Shown: piece by piece, positions 57,431-64,000 of the stretch
Position numbering within the stretch: position 1 is the stretch's first letter
Layout of the letters: each line of letters begins with the position of its first letter
Assembly (NCBI RefSeq): GCF_008973465.1
Contig: NZ_WBXN01000004.1
Location: 5,620,501-5,684,500 of the forward strand
Reading direction: 5' to 3'
Source of the DNA: Streptomyces sp. SS1-1
Lineage (GTDB): Bacteria > Actinomycetota > Actinomycetes > Streptomycetales > Streptomycetaceae
DNA: 64,000 nucleotides
Notes under the pieces: generated by a model
What the model saw: only the letters and a program-made list of their open reading frames with translations
The model's database searches: none
What the model was told of the DNA's origin: nothing
Program-made: the position numbers and the translations under genes

Positions 57431-58881
57431 TCGCGCGGCTGCGCCGGGCGTACCGCGCGATGCGCCTCGGGACCCGGCTCGCGCTCGGTCTCGCCGTGCT
57501 GTCGCTGACGGTGTTCGCGGTGGTCGGCACCGCGCTGACCACGTCCATGCGCGACTACCTGGCCGCGCAGCTCGACACCCAGCTGGCGCACGGGCAGATC
57601 GCCCAGTCCAAGTCCCTCGCCGACCACGGCACGCTCGGCGGCAAGAAGTACTACAGCTGGTTCTACGCCGTGTACGACGTGACGGACGGCAGGGCCGTTC
57701 TGCGCACCCCGGAGGACCCGGCCGATCTCCCCGACGACGTCGGCGACTTCACCGCGCTGGCCCGCGCCCAGTCCCGCGCCCACCGGGAGGTGCTGCGCAC
57801 CGCGCGGCTGCCGGGCGAGGGCGAGTACCGGCTGCGGGCCTGCGAGGTCGAGCCCGGCGTGGTCCTGGTCAGCGCCGCGCCCCTGGACGGCATCGAGGAC
57901 ACCGTCGGCCGGCTGATCACCGTCCAGGCCGTCACCTTCGGGCTGGCGCTGGTCGCCCTGGTGGTCCTCGGCCGGGGCATGCTGCGCCGCGGCCTCAAGC
58001 CGTTGAGCGACATGGCGCACACCGCGCGGGACATCACCTCGCACGACCTGACCGACTCCGCGCGGCTTCCGGTGCGGCACGACCGGCGCGGTGGCGGACC
58101 CGAGGTGGAGGAACTGCGCACCGCGTTCAACACGATGCTGGAGCACATCGACGACGCGCTGGCCGTACGGGCGGAGGCGGAGCGGCGGCTGCGCCGGTTC
58201 GTCGCGGACGCCTCGCACGAACTGCGCACACCCCTGATGTCGGTGCGCGGATACGCCGACCTGTTCCAGTACGCCGCCGCCAACGCCCCCGAGGAGCGCG
58301 AGCGGCATCTCGCGCGGCTGCGCGCCGAGGCCGCCCGGATGGGGGTCCTCCTCGACGACCTGCTGCTGCTCGCCCGCCTCGACGCCGCCGACGTGGAGAC
58401 GCCGCTGCGCCCGGTCGAGGCCGACCTGGTGGAGCTGGTGGCACAGGCGGCGGACGCCTTCCGCGCCACCCGCCCCGGCCACCCGCTGACGGTCCACCCC
58501 GGCCCCGGCGAGGTGCCGCTGCGCCTCGACCCGCAGCGCATCCGCCAGGTCCTGGACAACCTCCTCACCAACGCGGCCGTGCACACCCCGCCCGGTACCC
58601 CGGTGTCCCTCGCCGTGTCCGTCGGTGACGGCACCGCGCGGGTCGCCGTCACCGACGCCGGGCCCGGCATACCGCCCGCCGACGCCGAACGCGTCTTCGA
58701 CCGCTTCTACCGTGTCGACAAGGCCCGCAGCCGCGACCGGGGCGGCAGCGGCCTCGGGCTCGCCGTCGCCCGGTCCCTGGTGGAGGCCCACGGCGGCCGT
58801 ATCAGCGTCTCCGGGCGGCCGGGGCGGACCCGGTTCACAGTGACGCTCCCGCTGACCGCCCCGGCCCTTACGAACCCATGA
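57427..58881 (+). CDS. Two-component sensor histidine kinase (HAMP, HisKA, HATPase)
   Basis: A 484-residue kinase. Two membrane segments (~residues 20-42 and ~165-187) flank a ~120-residue sensor domain. HAMP lies at ~188-245, the H-box is FVADASHELRTPL (~258-270), the N-box is VLDNLLTNAAVHTPP, the G-boxes are DAGPGIPP and GGSGLGLAV. The start is GTG 57427, overlapping the regulator stop. The signal sensed is unknown. It resembles TcrY/TrcS-type actinobacterial kinases. A leaderless epimerase gene begins 52 bases later. Confidence 0.9.
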   Translation: MIARLRRAYRAMRLGTRLALGLAVLSLTVFAVVGTALTTSMRDYLAAQLDTQLAHGQIAQSKSLADHGTLGGKKYYSWFYAVYDVTDGRAVLRTPEDPADLPDDVGDFTALARAQSRAHREVLRTARLPGEGEYRLRACEVEPGVVLVSAAPLDGIEDTVGRLITVQAVTFGLALVALVVLGRGMLRRGLKPLSDMAHTARDITSHDLTDSARLPVRHDRRGGGPEVEELRTAFNTMLEHIDDALAVRAEAERRLRRFVADASHELRTPLMSVRGYADLFQYAAANAPEERERHLARLRAEAARMGVLLDDLLLLARLDAADVETPLRPVEADLVELVAQAADAFRATRPGHPLTVHPGPGEVPLRLDPQRIRQVLDNLLTNAAVHTPPGTPVSLAVSVGDGTARVAVTDAGPGIPPADAERVFDRFYRVDKARSRDRGGSGLGLAVARSLVEAHGGRISVSGRPGRTRFTVTLPLTAPALTNP

Positions 58882-58921
58882 CATGGGGGCCGCGTGACGG
58901 CCCCGGTGAGCGGTGGCGCCC

Positions 58922-58927
58922 TAGCGT
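58922..58927 (+). promoter_or_regulatory. -10 box TAGCGT before the epimerase gene (leaderless)
   Basis: TAGCGT is followed by GGACGC and the ATG at 58934. Confidence 0.65.
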
Positions 58928-58933
58928 GGACGC

Positions 58934-59944
58934 ATGCGTGTACTGGTCACCGGCGGCGCCGGATTCATCGGGTCCTCCCTCGTCCGGGCGCTCGCCGCCC
59001 ACGGGCACGAACCCGTCGTGTACGACGTCCGCACCGATCCCGCGGCCGACGTGCGCGACCCCGGCGCCGTACGGCACGCCCTCGCCGGCGTCGACGCCGT
59101 CTGCCACCAGGCGGCCATGGTCGGCCTCGGCACCGGCTTCGCGGACGCCCCGGAGTACGTCTCCCGCAACGACCTCGGCACGGCCGTGCTGCTCACGGAG
59201 ATGGCCGGGGCCGGGGTGCGCCGGCTGGTGCTGGCCGGGTCGATGGTCGTGTACGGCGAGGGCCGCTACACCTGCCCCCGGCACGGGGTCGTCCGGCCCG
59301 GCCCGCGCACCGTCGCCGCCCTGGACGCGGGCCGCTTCGAACCGCCCTGCCCGGTCTGCGGCGCCGATCTGACGCCGGGGCTGGTGGGGGAGGACGCCCC
59401 GGCCGACCCGCGCAACGTGTACGCGACGACCAAGCTCGCCCAGGAACACCTGGCGGCGTCCTGGGCCCGCGCGACCGGCGGCACCGCGGTGTCGCTGCGC
59501 TACCACAACGTCTACGGGCCGGGCATGCCCCGCGACACCCCCTACGCCGGGGTCGCGTCCTTCTTCCGCTCCTCCCTCGCGCGCGGGGAGGCACCCCGCG
59601 TCTTCGAGGACGGGCGCCAGCGGCGGGACTTCGTCCATGTGCGCGACGTGGCCGCCGCGAACGTGGCCGCGCTGGAGGCGACCGGCGGGGACCTGACGCC
59701 GGGCGCCCTGACCGCGTACAACACCGGGAGCGGCGAGCCGCACACCGTCGGCGAGATGGCCCACGCCCTCGCGACCGCCCACGGCGGGCCCCGGCCGGTG
59801 GTGACGGGGGAGTACCGTCTCGGGGACGTCCGGCACATCACGGCCGACTCCGCGCGGCTGCGTGCCGAACTGGGCTGGAAGGCGCAGGTGTCCTTCGCCG
59901 AGGGAATGGCGGAGTTCGCCGGGGCGGACCCGCGCGACGGGTGA
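58934..59944 (+). CDS. NAD-dependent sugar epimerase with zinc-ribbon insertion (dTDP-rhamnose 4-epimerase-like)
   Basis: A 336-residue SDR-extended enzyme. VTGGAGFIGSSLVRAL (residues ~5-20) binds NAD, LAGSMVVYGEG holds the catalytic serine, and VYATTKLAQE the Tyr-x-x-x-Lys. Between them, residues ~115-150 contain YTCPRHG and PPCPVCGADL, a probable zinc-ribbon insertion (Cys/His pairs) seen in a subgroup annotated as dTDP-L-rhamnose 4-epimerase. It probably supplies an activated sugar for glycosylation, as the GT2 - DUF2064 - methyltransferase operon lies 2 kb further on. The start is ATG 58934. Confidence 0.82.
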   Translation: MRVLVTGGAGFIGSSLVRALAAHGHEPVVYDVRTDPAADVRDPGAVRHALAGVDAVCHQAAMVGLGTGFADAPEYVSRNDLGTAVLLTEMAGAGVRRLVLAGSMVVYGEGRYTCPRHGVVRPGPRTVAALDAGRFEPPCPVCGADLTPGLVGEDAPADPRNVYATTKLAQEHLAASWARATGGTAVSLRYHNVYGPGMPRDTPYAGVASFFRSSLARGEAPRVFEDGRQRRDFVHVRDVAAANVAALEATGGDLTPGALTAYNTGSGEPHTVGEMAHALATAHGGPRPVVTGEYRLGDVRHITADSARLRAELGWKAQVSFAEGMAEFAGADPRDG

Positions 59945-59961
59945 CCGCCCCCGCACCGGCC

Positions 59962-60006
59962 GGTGGTGCTGCCCGCGTTCAGGAAGCGGCGGCGGGCAGC
60001 ACCACC
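59962..60006. terminator. Bidirectional terminator between epimerase and kinase genes; stop codon in its loop
   Basis: GGTGGTGCTGCCCGC (59962-59976) pairs perfectly with GCGGGCAGCACCACC (59992-60006). The 15-base loop contains the stop codon of the minus-strand kinase (59979-59981), so the right arm is coding. Confidence 0.88.
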
Positions 60007-61091
60007 TCGAAGCGGCAGCCGCCTGGCACGTTGCGTACGGCCGCCCGGCCCTCGTGCGCCTCCACGATGCCCCGCACGATGGCGAGTCCGAGTCCGGCGC
60101 CGGCCGGGGGCGTCCGGGCGTGCGTGCCGCGCCAGCCCGTGTCGAAGACACGCGGCAGGTCCTCCTCCGGGATGCCGCCGCAGCCGTCGGTCACCGACAG
60201 CACCACACCGTCGGGGGAGCGTTCGGCGGCGACCGCGACCGTGCCGTCCGCCGGGGTCCGGCGGATCGCGTTGACCAGCAGATTGCCCAGCACCCGGCTC
60301 ATCTCCCGGCCGTCCACCTGCACCGGCAGCGCCTCCACCCGGTCGCCGACCAGCCGTACGCCGTGCTCCCGGGCCAGCGCGTCCGCGCCCGCGAGGGCGT
60401 CGCCCACCAGGTCGTACAGGGACATCCGGGCGAACGACAGCTTCAGCGTGCCGGCGTGGATCCGGGACAGCTCGAACAGGTCGCCCACCATGCCGTCCAG
60501 CCGCTCGACCTCCATGCGGATCTGCTTCAGATAGCGGTCCGGGTCGGCGGCCACCCCGTCCTCCAGGGCCTCCGCCATCGCGCGCAGCCCGGCCAGCGGG
60601 GTGCGCAGGTCGTGGGAGATCCAGGCGACCAGTTCGCGGCGCGAGGACTCCAGGGCGCGTTCCCGCTCCCGGGACTCCGCGAGCCGGGCGCTGGTCGCCT
60701 CCAGTTCCCGGCTCAGCGCGGCGAGTTCCGCCGTGGCGGGCCCGTCGGGGGAGGTGAACGCACCGCCGTCGCCGAAGGAGCGGGCGGCGAGCGCCAGGGC
60801 GCGGCTGCGGGCGGCGACCCAGCGGCCCAGCAGCAGCGCGGTCGCAAGGGAGACCACCGCGGCCATCGCGACGACGGTCGTGACGACGCTCAGGTCGTGC
60901 CCGGACAGGAACATCGCCTGCGCCACGGCGAGCGTGCCCGCCAGCATCGCGGTGACGCCGACGCCCGCGACGACGGCGAGGTGCGTGATCAGCGAGCGCC
61001 GCCGGATCAGCAGCAGCACACAGGCGCCCAGGACGCCCGCCGCGGCGGCGCCCAGGAACGCGAACAGGGCGATGAGCAGGGTGTCGCGCAC
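59979..61091 (-). CDS. Two-component sensor histidine kinase
   Basis: A 370-residue kinase. Three N-terminal membrane segments (~residues 5-28, 35-58, 65-88) have almost no extracytoplasmic domain, so it may sense the membrane itself. The H-box is LVAWISHDLRTPLAGL (~residue 150), the N-box LGNLLVNAIRRTP, the G-boxes VTDGCGGIPEED and GAGLGLAIV. The start is GTG 61091, one base after the regulator stop (TGA-C-GTG). It forms an operon with the regulator at 61093-61821. The N-box has Arg-Arg in place of the usual basic/aromatic pair. Confidence 0.88.
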   Translation of the reverse strand: MRDTLLIALFAFLGAAAAGVLGACVLLLIRRRSLITHLAVVAGVGVTAMLAGTLAVAQAMFLSGHDLSVVTTVVAMAAVVSLATALLLGRWVAARSRALALAARSFGDGGAFTSPDGPATAELAALSRELEATSARLAESRERERALESSRRELVAWISHDLRTPLAGLRAMAEALEDGVAADPDRYLKQIRMEVERLDGMVGDLFELSRIHAGTLKLSFARMSLYDLVGDALAGADALAREHGVRLVGDRVEALPVQVDGREMSRVLGNLLVNAIRRTPADGTVAVAAERSPDGVVLSVTDGCGGIPEEDLPRVFDTGWRGTHARTPPAGAGLGLAIVRGIVEAHEGRAAVRNVPGGCRFEVVLPAAAS

Positions 61092-61092
61092 G

Positions 61093-61821
61093 TCAGCCCT
61101 CCTCGGCGGGGGCGGCGCCGTCGGTGTCGAAGCGGTAGCCGACGCCCCACACGGTCTGGATGAGGCGCGGCCGGGCCGGGTCGTCCTCGACCTTGCCGCG
61201 CAGCCGGCGCACATGGACGGTCACGGTCGACAGGTCGCCGAAGTCCCAGCCCCACACCTCGCGCATCAGGTCCTCACGGCTGAACACCTTGCCGCGATGG
61301 CGCAGGAAGAACGTCAGCAGGTCGAACTCCCTGATGGTGAGGGCGAGTTCGGCCCCGTTCTTGGTCGCGCGGCGGGCCGCCGGGTCCACCGACAGGCCCC
61401 CGCCGCCGAGGACGCCGGACGGCTGCGCGGGGCGGGCGCGGCGCAGCACCGACCCGACCCGCAGCACGAGCTCCCGGGGACTGAACGGCTTGGTGACGTA
61501 GTCGTCCGCGCCGACCTCCAGGCCGAGGATGCGGTCGTCCTCGTCGCCGCGCGCGGTCAGCATGATGACCGGCACCGGGCCCTGACCGCGCATCCGGCGG
61601 CACACCTCCAGGCCGTCCATGCCGGGCAGCATCAGGTCGAGGACGACGAGGTCGGGGCGGCGCGCCGCCGCCGCGGCGAGGGCGGAGGGCCCGTCACCGG
61701 CCCGGTCCACCACGTACCCGGCGCGGTCCAGGTACCCGGAGACGATCTCGGCCACGGTGGGGTCGTCGTCCACGACGAGGACCCGTGCCCCGGCCCCGCC
61801 GCTCGGCTCTTGCTGCTTCAT
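61093..61821 (-). CDS. OmpR-family two-component response regulator
   Basis: A 242-residue regulator. The receiver carries RVLVVDDDPTVAE, the phosphoacceptor in LVVLDLMLPGMDG (~residue 62) and YVTKPFSP; the winged helix has LALTIREFDLLTFF and VWGVGYRFDTD. The start is ATG 61821 (MKQQEPSGG); GAGGCT (61828-61833, minus strand) lies six bases upstream, so the message may be leaderless. It is the first gene of a pair with the kinase, separated by one base, and divergent from the GT2 gene. Confidence 0.9.
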   Translation of the reverse strand: MKQQEPSGGAGARVLVVDDDPTVAEIVSGYLDRAGYVVDRAGDGPSALAAAAARRPDLVVLDLMLPGMDGLEVCRRMRGQGPVPVIMLTARGDEDDRILGLEVGADDYVTKPFSPRELVLRVGSVLRRARPAQPSGVLGGGGLSVDPAARRATKNGAELALTIREFDLLTFFLRHRGKVFSREDLMREVWGWDFGDLSTVTVHVRRLRGKVEDDPARPRLIQTVWGVGYRFDTDGAAPAEEG

Positions 61822-61921
61822 ACGGCCAGCCTCGCACCCTCCGCGCGCGCGAGGCGCCGCCCGGACGGCGACGTCCGCGTTCCGTAAGGAGCCGTCGTCC
61901 GGTATGCCCGGTTCGTGCTCG

Positions 61922-61927
61922 TAGGGT
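61922..61927 (+). promoter_or_regulatory. -10 box TAGGGT before the GT2 gene (leaderless)
   Basis: TAGGGT is followed by seven bases (GAAAGCC) and the GTG at 61935, the same layout as at 16628-16640. Confidence 0.65.
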
Positions 61928-61934
61928 GAAAGCC

Positions 61935-62666
61935 GTGACGATCTCCTCACCCCGAGCCACCCCCGCGGACCCGGCACCCGTCGACGTCGTACTGCCCTGC
62001 CTCGACGAGGCCGAGGCGCTGCCCTGGGTCCTGGAACGCGTCCCGCCCGGCTGGCGGGCGCTCGTCGTGGACAACGGCTCCACCGACGGCTCCGCGGACC
62101 TCGCGGCCCGCCTCGGCGCCACGGTCATCCACGAGACGCGGCGCGGCTTCGGCGCCGCCTGCCACGCGGGCCTGACCGCCGCCACCGCCCCCGTCGTCTG
62201 CTTCTGCGACTGCGACGCCTCCCTCGACCCCGGCGACCTGGTGCCGTTCGTGGAACGCGTCGTGGCCGGCGAGGCCGACCTGGTCCTCGGCCGCCGCCGG
62301 CCCGAGCGGCGGGGCGCCTGGCCCCCGCACGCCCGCGCCGCCAACCTCGCCCTCACCCGGCTCCTGCGCCGCCGCACCGGGCTGCGACTGCGCGACCTCG
62401 GCCCGCTGCGCGCCGCCCGCCGGGAGGACCTGCTCGCCCTGGACCTGACGGACCGGCGCAGCGGCTACCCCCTGCAGATGGTGGTCCGGGCCGCCGACGC
62501 CGGCTGGCGCATCACCGAGGACGACGTGCCCTACCGCCCCCGCACCGGCGCCTCCAAGGTCACCGGCACCTGGCGCGGCACCTGGCACGCGGTCCGCGAC
62601 ATGAGCCGCGTGCTCTCCGAGGAACCCGCAGTCGCGCCCGCCGTCCGGGAAGGGGCCCGCCCGTGA
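61935..62666 (+). CDS. Family 2 glycosyltransferase
   Basis: A 243-residue GT-A enzyme. VDVVLPCLDEAEALPWVLER (residues ~15-34) is the N-terminal nucleotide-binding start, ALVVDNGSTDGSADLAA (~42-58) is typical of dolichyl-phosphate-mannose-synthase-like GT2 enzymes, and CFCDCDASLDPGDL (~91-104) holds the DxD motif. There is no membrane domain. It probably transfers a sugar from a nucleotide donor to a lipid carrier. The start is GTG 61935 right after a TAGGGT box. Its last ~25 residues (VRDMSRVLSEEPA onward) are duplicated downstream. Confidence 0.85.
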   Translation: MTISSPRATPADPAPVDVVLPCLDEAEALPWVLERVPPGWRALVVDNGSTDGSADLAARLGATVIHETRRGFGAACHAGLTAATAPVVCFCDCDASLDPGDLVPFVERVVAGEADLVLGRRRPERRGAWPPHARAANLALTRLLRRRTGLRLRDLGPLRAARREDLLALDLTDRRSGYPLQMVVRAADAGWRITEDDVPYRPRTGASKVTGTWRGTWHAVRDMSRVLSEEPAVAPAVREGARP

Positions 62667-62870
62667 CCACCCTCGTCGTCATCGCCAACGGGCCGCGCCC
62701 GGGTCGGATCGAGACGCGGCTCATCCGGCCTTGCGCCCCCGAGGAGGCCCTTCCGTTCACCGGTGCCTCCGATGTCCGCGACATGAGCCGCGTGCTCTCC
62801 GAGGAACCCGCAGCCGCGCCCGCCGTCCGGGAAGGGGCCCGCCCGTGACCACCCTCGTCGTCATCGCCAA
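62592..62870 (+). repeat. 182-base tandem duplication at the GT2/DUF2064 junction
   Basis: Bases 62592-62688 recur at 62774-62870 with one substitution (T/C) in 97 positions. The next ~60 bases of each unit (from 62689 and 62871) are also related but diverged to roughly three quarters identity. Each copy spans the last codons of GT2, a GTGA overlap and the first codons of DUF2064. The diverged part argues for an old duplication rather than an assembly error. Confidence 0.85.
62663..62848 (+). CDS. 61-residue chimeric reading frame: DUF2064 N-terminus joined to GT2 C-terminus
   Basis: It begins MTTLVVIANGPRPGRIETRL, a degraded copy of the DUF2064 start, and ends with the same DMSRVLSEEPA tail as GT2. 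Both borders keep the GTGA stop-start overlap, so ribosomes could pass from GT2 through this frame to DUF2064. It lacks a complete fold and is probably a by-product of duplication that keeps translational coupling intact. Substitutions in PGRVKTRL to PGRIETRL hit a conserved lysine, consistent with loss of function. Confidence 0.55.
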   Translation: MTTLVVIANGPRPGRIETRLIRPCAPEEALPFTGASDVRDMSRVLSEEPAAAPAVREGARP

Positions 62871-63456
62871 GGAGCCTCGCCCGGGCCGCGTCAAGACCCG
62901 GCTCACCCCGCCCTTCACCCCCGAGGAGGCCGCCGCGCTCGCCGAGGCCGCCCTCGCGGACACCCTGGACGCTGTCGCGCGCACGCCCGCCCGGCGTCGC
63001 GTCCTCGTCCTCGACGGCACGCCCGGCCCCTGGCTGCCGCCCGGCTTCGACGTCGTCCCGCAGACCACGGGCGGCCTCGACGAACGGCTCGCCGACGCGT
63101 TCGCCGCCTGCGACGGCCCGGCTCTGCTCATCGGGATGGACACCCCGCAGGTCACCCCCGACCTGCTCACCGTCGACTGGGCGGACTGCGACGCGTACTT
63201 CGGCCGGGCACGGGACGGTGGCTTCTGGGCGCTCGGCCTCGCCGAACCCGACCCGGACCGGCTGCGGGGGGTGCCCATGTCGCAGCCGTACACCGGCGCC
63301 GCCCAGCGCGCCCGGCTCGCCGGACTGCGGGTCCGGGACCTGCCGAGCCTCCGGGACGTCGACACCGCGCACGACGCCGGACTGGTCGCCGCCGCGGCCC
63401 CCGGCGGACGGTTCGCCACGGCCCTGGCCCGGCTCGCCCCGGCGGCCCGCCGATGA
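62845..63456 (+). CDS. DUF2064 (TIGR04282) glycosyltransferase-like nucleotidyl enzyme
   Basis: A 203-residue protein of the family placed beside glycosyltransferase genes. LVVIAKEPRPGRVKTRL (residues ~4-20) is the nucleotide-binding loop shared with MobA/CofC-like folds; LLIGMDTPQVTPDLL (~95-109) and GFWALGLA follow. It may activate or transfer a sugar nucleotide. The start is GTG 62845, overlapping the chimeric frame's stop by four bases; its own stop overlaps the methyltransferase ATG (ATGA), so the operon is tightly coupled. Confidence 0.82.
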   Translation: MTTLVVIAKEPRPGRVKTRLTPPFTPEEAAALAEAALADTLDAVARTPARRRVLVLDGTPGPWLPPGFDVVPQTTGGLDERLADAFAACDGPALLIGMDTPQVTPDLLTVDWADCDAYFGRARDGGFWALGLAEPDPDRLRGVPMSQPYTGAAQRARLAGLRVRDLPSLRDVDTAHDAGLVAAAAPGGRFATALARLAPAARR

Positions 63457-64000
63457 GCGGGCTGACGGAGACCGCCACCCCCGCGGACCCGGTCGCTTCC
63501 TGGTCCGCCGACCCCTACGCGCGTGCCCTCGGCAGCGGCCGCGGCCCCCTCTTCCTGCGGCGCGCCGACGGCTGGCTGCTGCCGCTGGACGTGGAGCGCT
63601 GGTGCGCCGACGCCGACGCGGTGGACCGAGAGGTGCTGCGGCGCTGCGAGGGCGCGGTCCTCGACGTCGGCTGCGGCCCCGGACGCCTGGTCGCGGCCCT
63701 GGCCCGGCAGGGCCGTACGGTCCTCGGCATCGACGTCAGCGACGCCGCCGTCGCCCGCACCGCGCGGCTCGGCGGCCCCGCGCTGCGCCGCTCCGTGTTC
63801 GATCCGCTGCCCGGCGAGGGCCGTTGGGGCACCGCCCTGCTCCTCGACGGCAACATCGGCATCGGCGGCGACCCGGCGGCCCTGCTGGAGCGCCTCGCCC
63901 GACTCGTCCGCCCCGGCGGCCTGTTGCTCGCCGAGACCGTGCCCGGCGTCGATCTCGACGAGCGCGTCGAGGTCCATGTCACCGACGCGCGGGGCGCCGA
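63453..64000 (+). CDS. Class I SAM-dependent methyltransferase (3' end outside window)
   Basis: About 182 residues are present. AVLDVGCGPGRLVAALARQG (residues ~68-87) is motif I for S-adenosylmethionine, VLGIDVSDAAVA motif II-like, and RLVRPGGLLLAET the motif III region. The start is ATG 63453, overlapping the DUF2064 stop by four bases. It shares the GT2 operon and may methylate the sugar or lipid product. The C-terminus lies beyond the right edge. Confidence 0.85.
   Translation, partial: MSGLTETATPADPVASWSADPYARALGSGRGPLFLRRADGWLLPLDVERWCADADAVDREVLRRCEGAVLDVGCGPGRLVAALARQGRTVLGIDVSDAAVARTARLGGPALRRSVFDPLPGEGRWGTALLLDGNIGIGGDPAALLERLARLVRPGGLLLAETVPGVDLDERVEVHVTDARGA

Noticed and set aside
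62663..62848. The GT2/DUF2064 spacer as an assembly duplication
   Set aside because: The two units differ at about a quarter of positions in their second part, which a simple assembly error would not produce; kept as a real duplication pending reads.

Overview
The window is a high-GC actinobacterial chromosome segment, almost certainly from a Streptomyces. Codon third positions are strongly G/C, GTG and TTG starts are frequent, many genes look leaderless (a TANNNT box 6-7 bases before the start codon), and the order ngcEFG - rok7B7 - xylFGH - dxs matches the locus known from S. coelicolor. The region reads as core or arm-proximal chromosome. I saw no rRNA, tRNA, CRISPR array, insertion sequence or prophage.

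Region 1 (1-11.5 kb) is carbohydrate uptake: the 3'-truncated secreted GH92 mannosidase; the ngcEFG ABC importer for N-acetylglucosamine or diacetylchitobiose with a DasR-like site at its promoter; the ROK regulator Rok7B7; and the xylFGH xylose importer. Matching motifs precede rok7B7 and xylF. Both ABC operons carry a hairpin just after the binding-protein gene.

Region 2 (11.5-25.6 kb) holds DXP synthase, an APC amino-acid permease, an NYN-domain protein with a 6PGDH-like reductase, a propeller-like hypothetical, the fadAB beta-oxidation pair, an RNase D, an atypical LuxR-type regulator, DUF3000 and hemE.

Region 3 (25.6-33 kb) holds MHYT and rhomboid membrane proteins, a CoA-disulfide-reductase-like flavoprotein, a DUF4349 lipoprotein, and the coproporphyrin-branch haem pair hemY-hemQ.

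Region 4 (33-45.5 kb, nearly all minus strand) holds a secreted Tap-like peptidase, a TIGR04222 membrane protein, a DUF4142 protein, an MNIO (DUF692) enzyme with a fused C-terminal domain, a PTH2-like hydrolase, a 59-residue CxxC protein, a polysaccharide deacetylase lipoprotein, a Tat-exported PhoX-like protein, a slipin, a SulP transporter coupled to a carbonic-anhydrase-like leader peptide, and a ZapE/AFG1 ATPase.

Region 5 (45.5-54.9 kb) holds a RibD-type reductase, a stress-type small protein, murC-msrB, a PP2C phosphatase, a BadF-type amino-sugar kinase with a SIS-domain partner behind paired palindromes, an Rv1733c-like protein, a second DUF4142 protein and a multi-pass membrane protein.

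Region 6 (54.9-64 kb) holds a membrane molybdopterin oxidoreductase with a small partner, two OmpR-type two-component systems, and a glycosyl-metabolism set: a zinc-ribbon epimerase, then a GT2 - DUF2064 - methyltransferase operon cut by the window end. The GT2/DUF2064 junction carries a 182-base tandem duplication that makes a 61-residue chimeric reading frame.

No complete new multi-gene system is proven. The items most worth a second look are the MNIO neighbourhood, the SulP leader peptide derived from carbonic anhydrase, the GT2/DUF2064 duplication, and the paired operators before the SIS gene.
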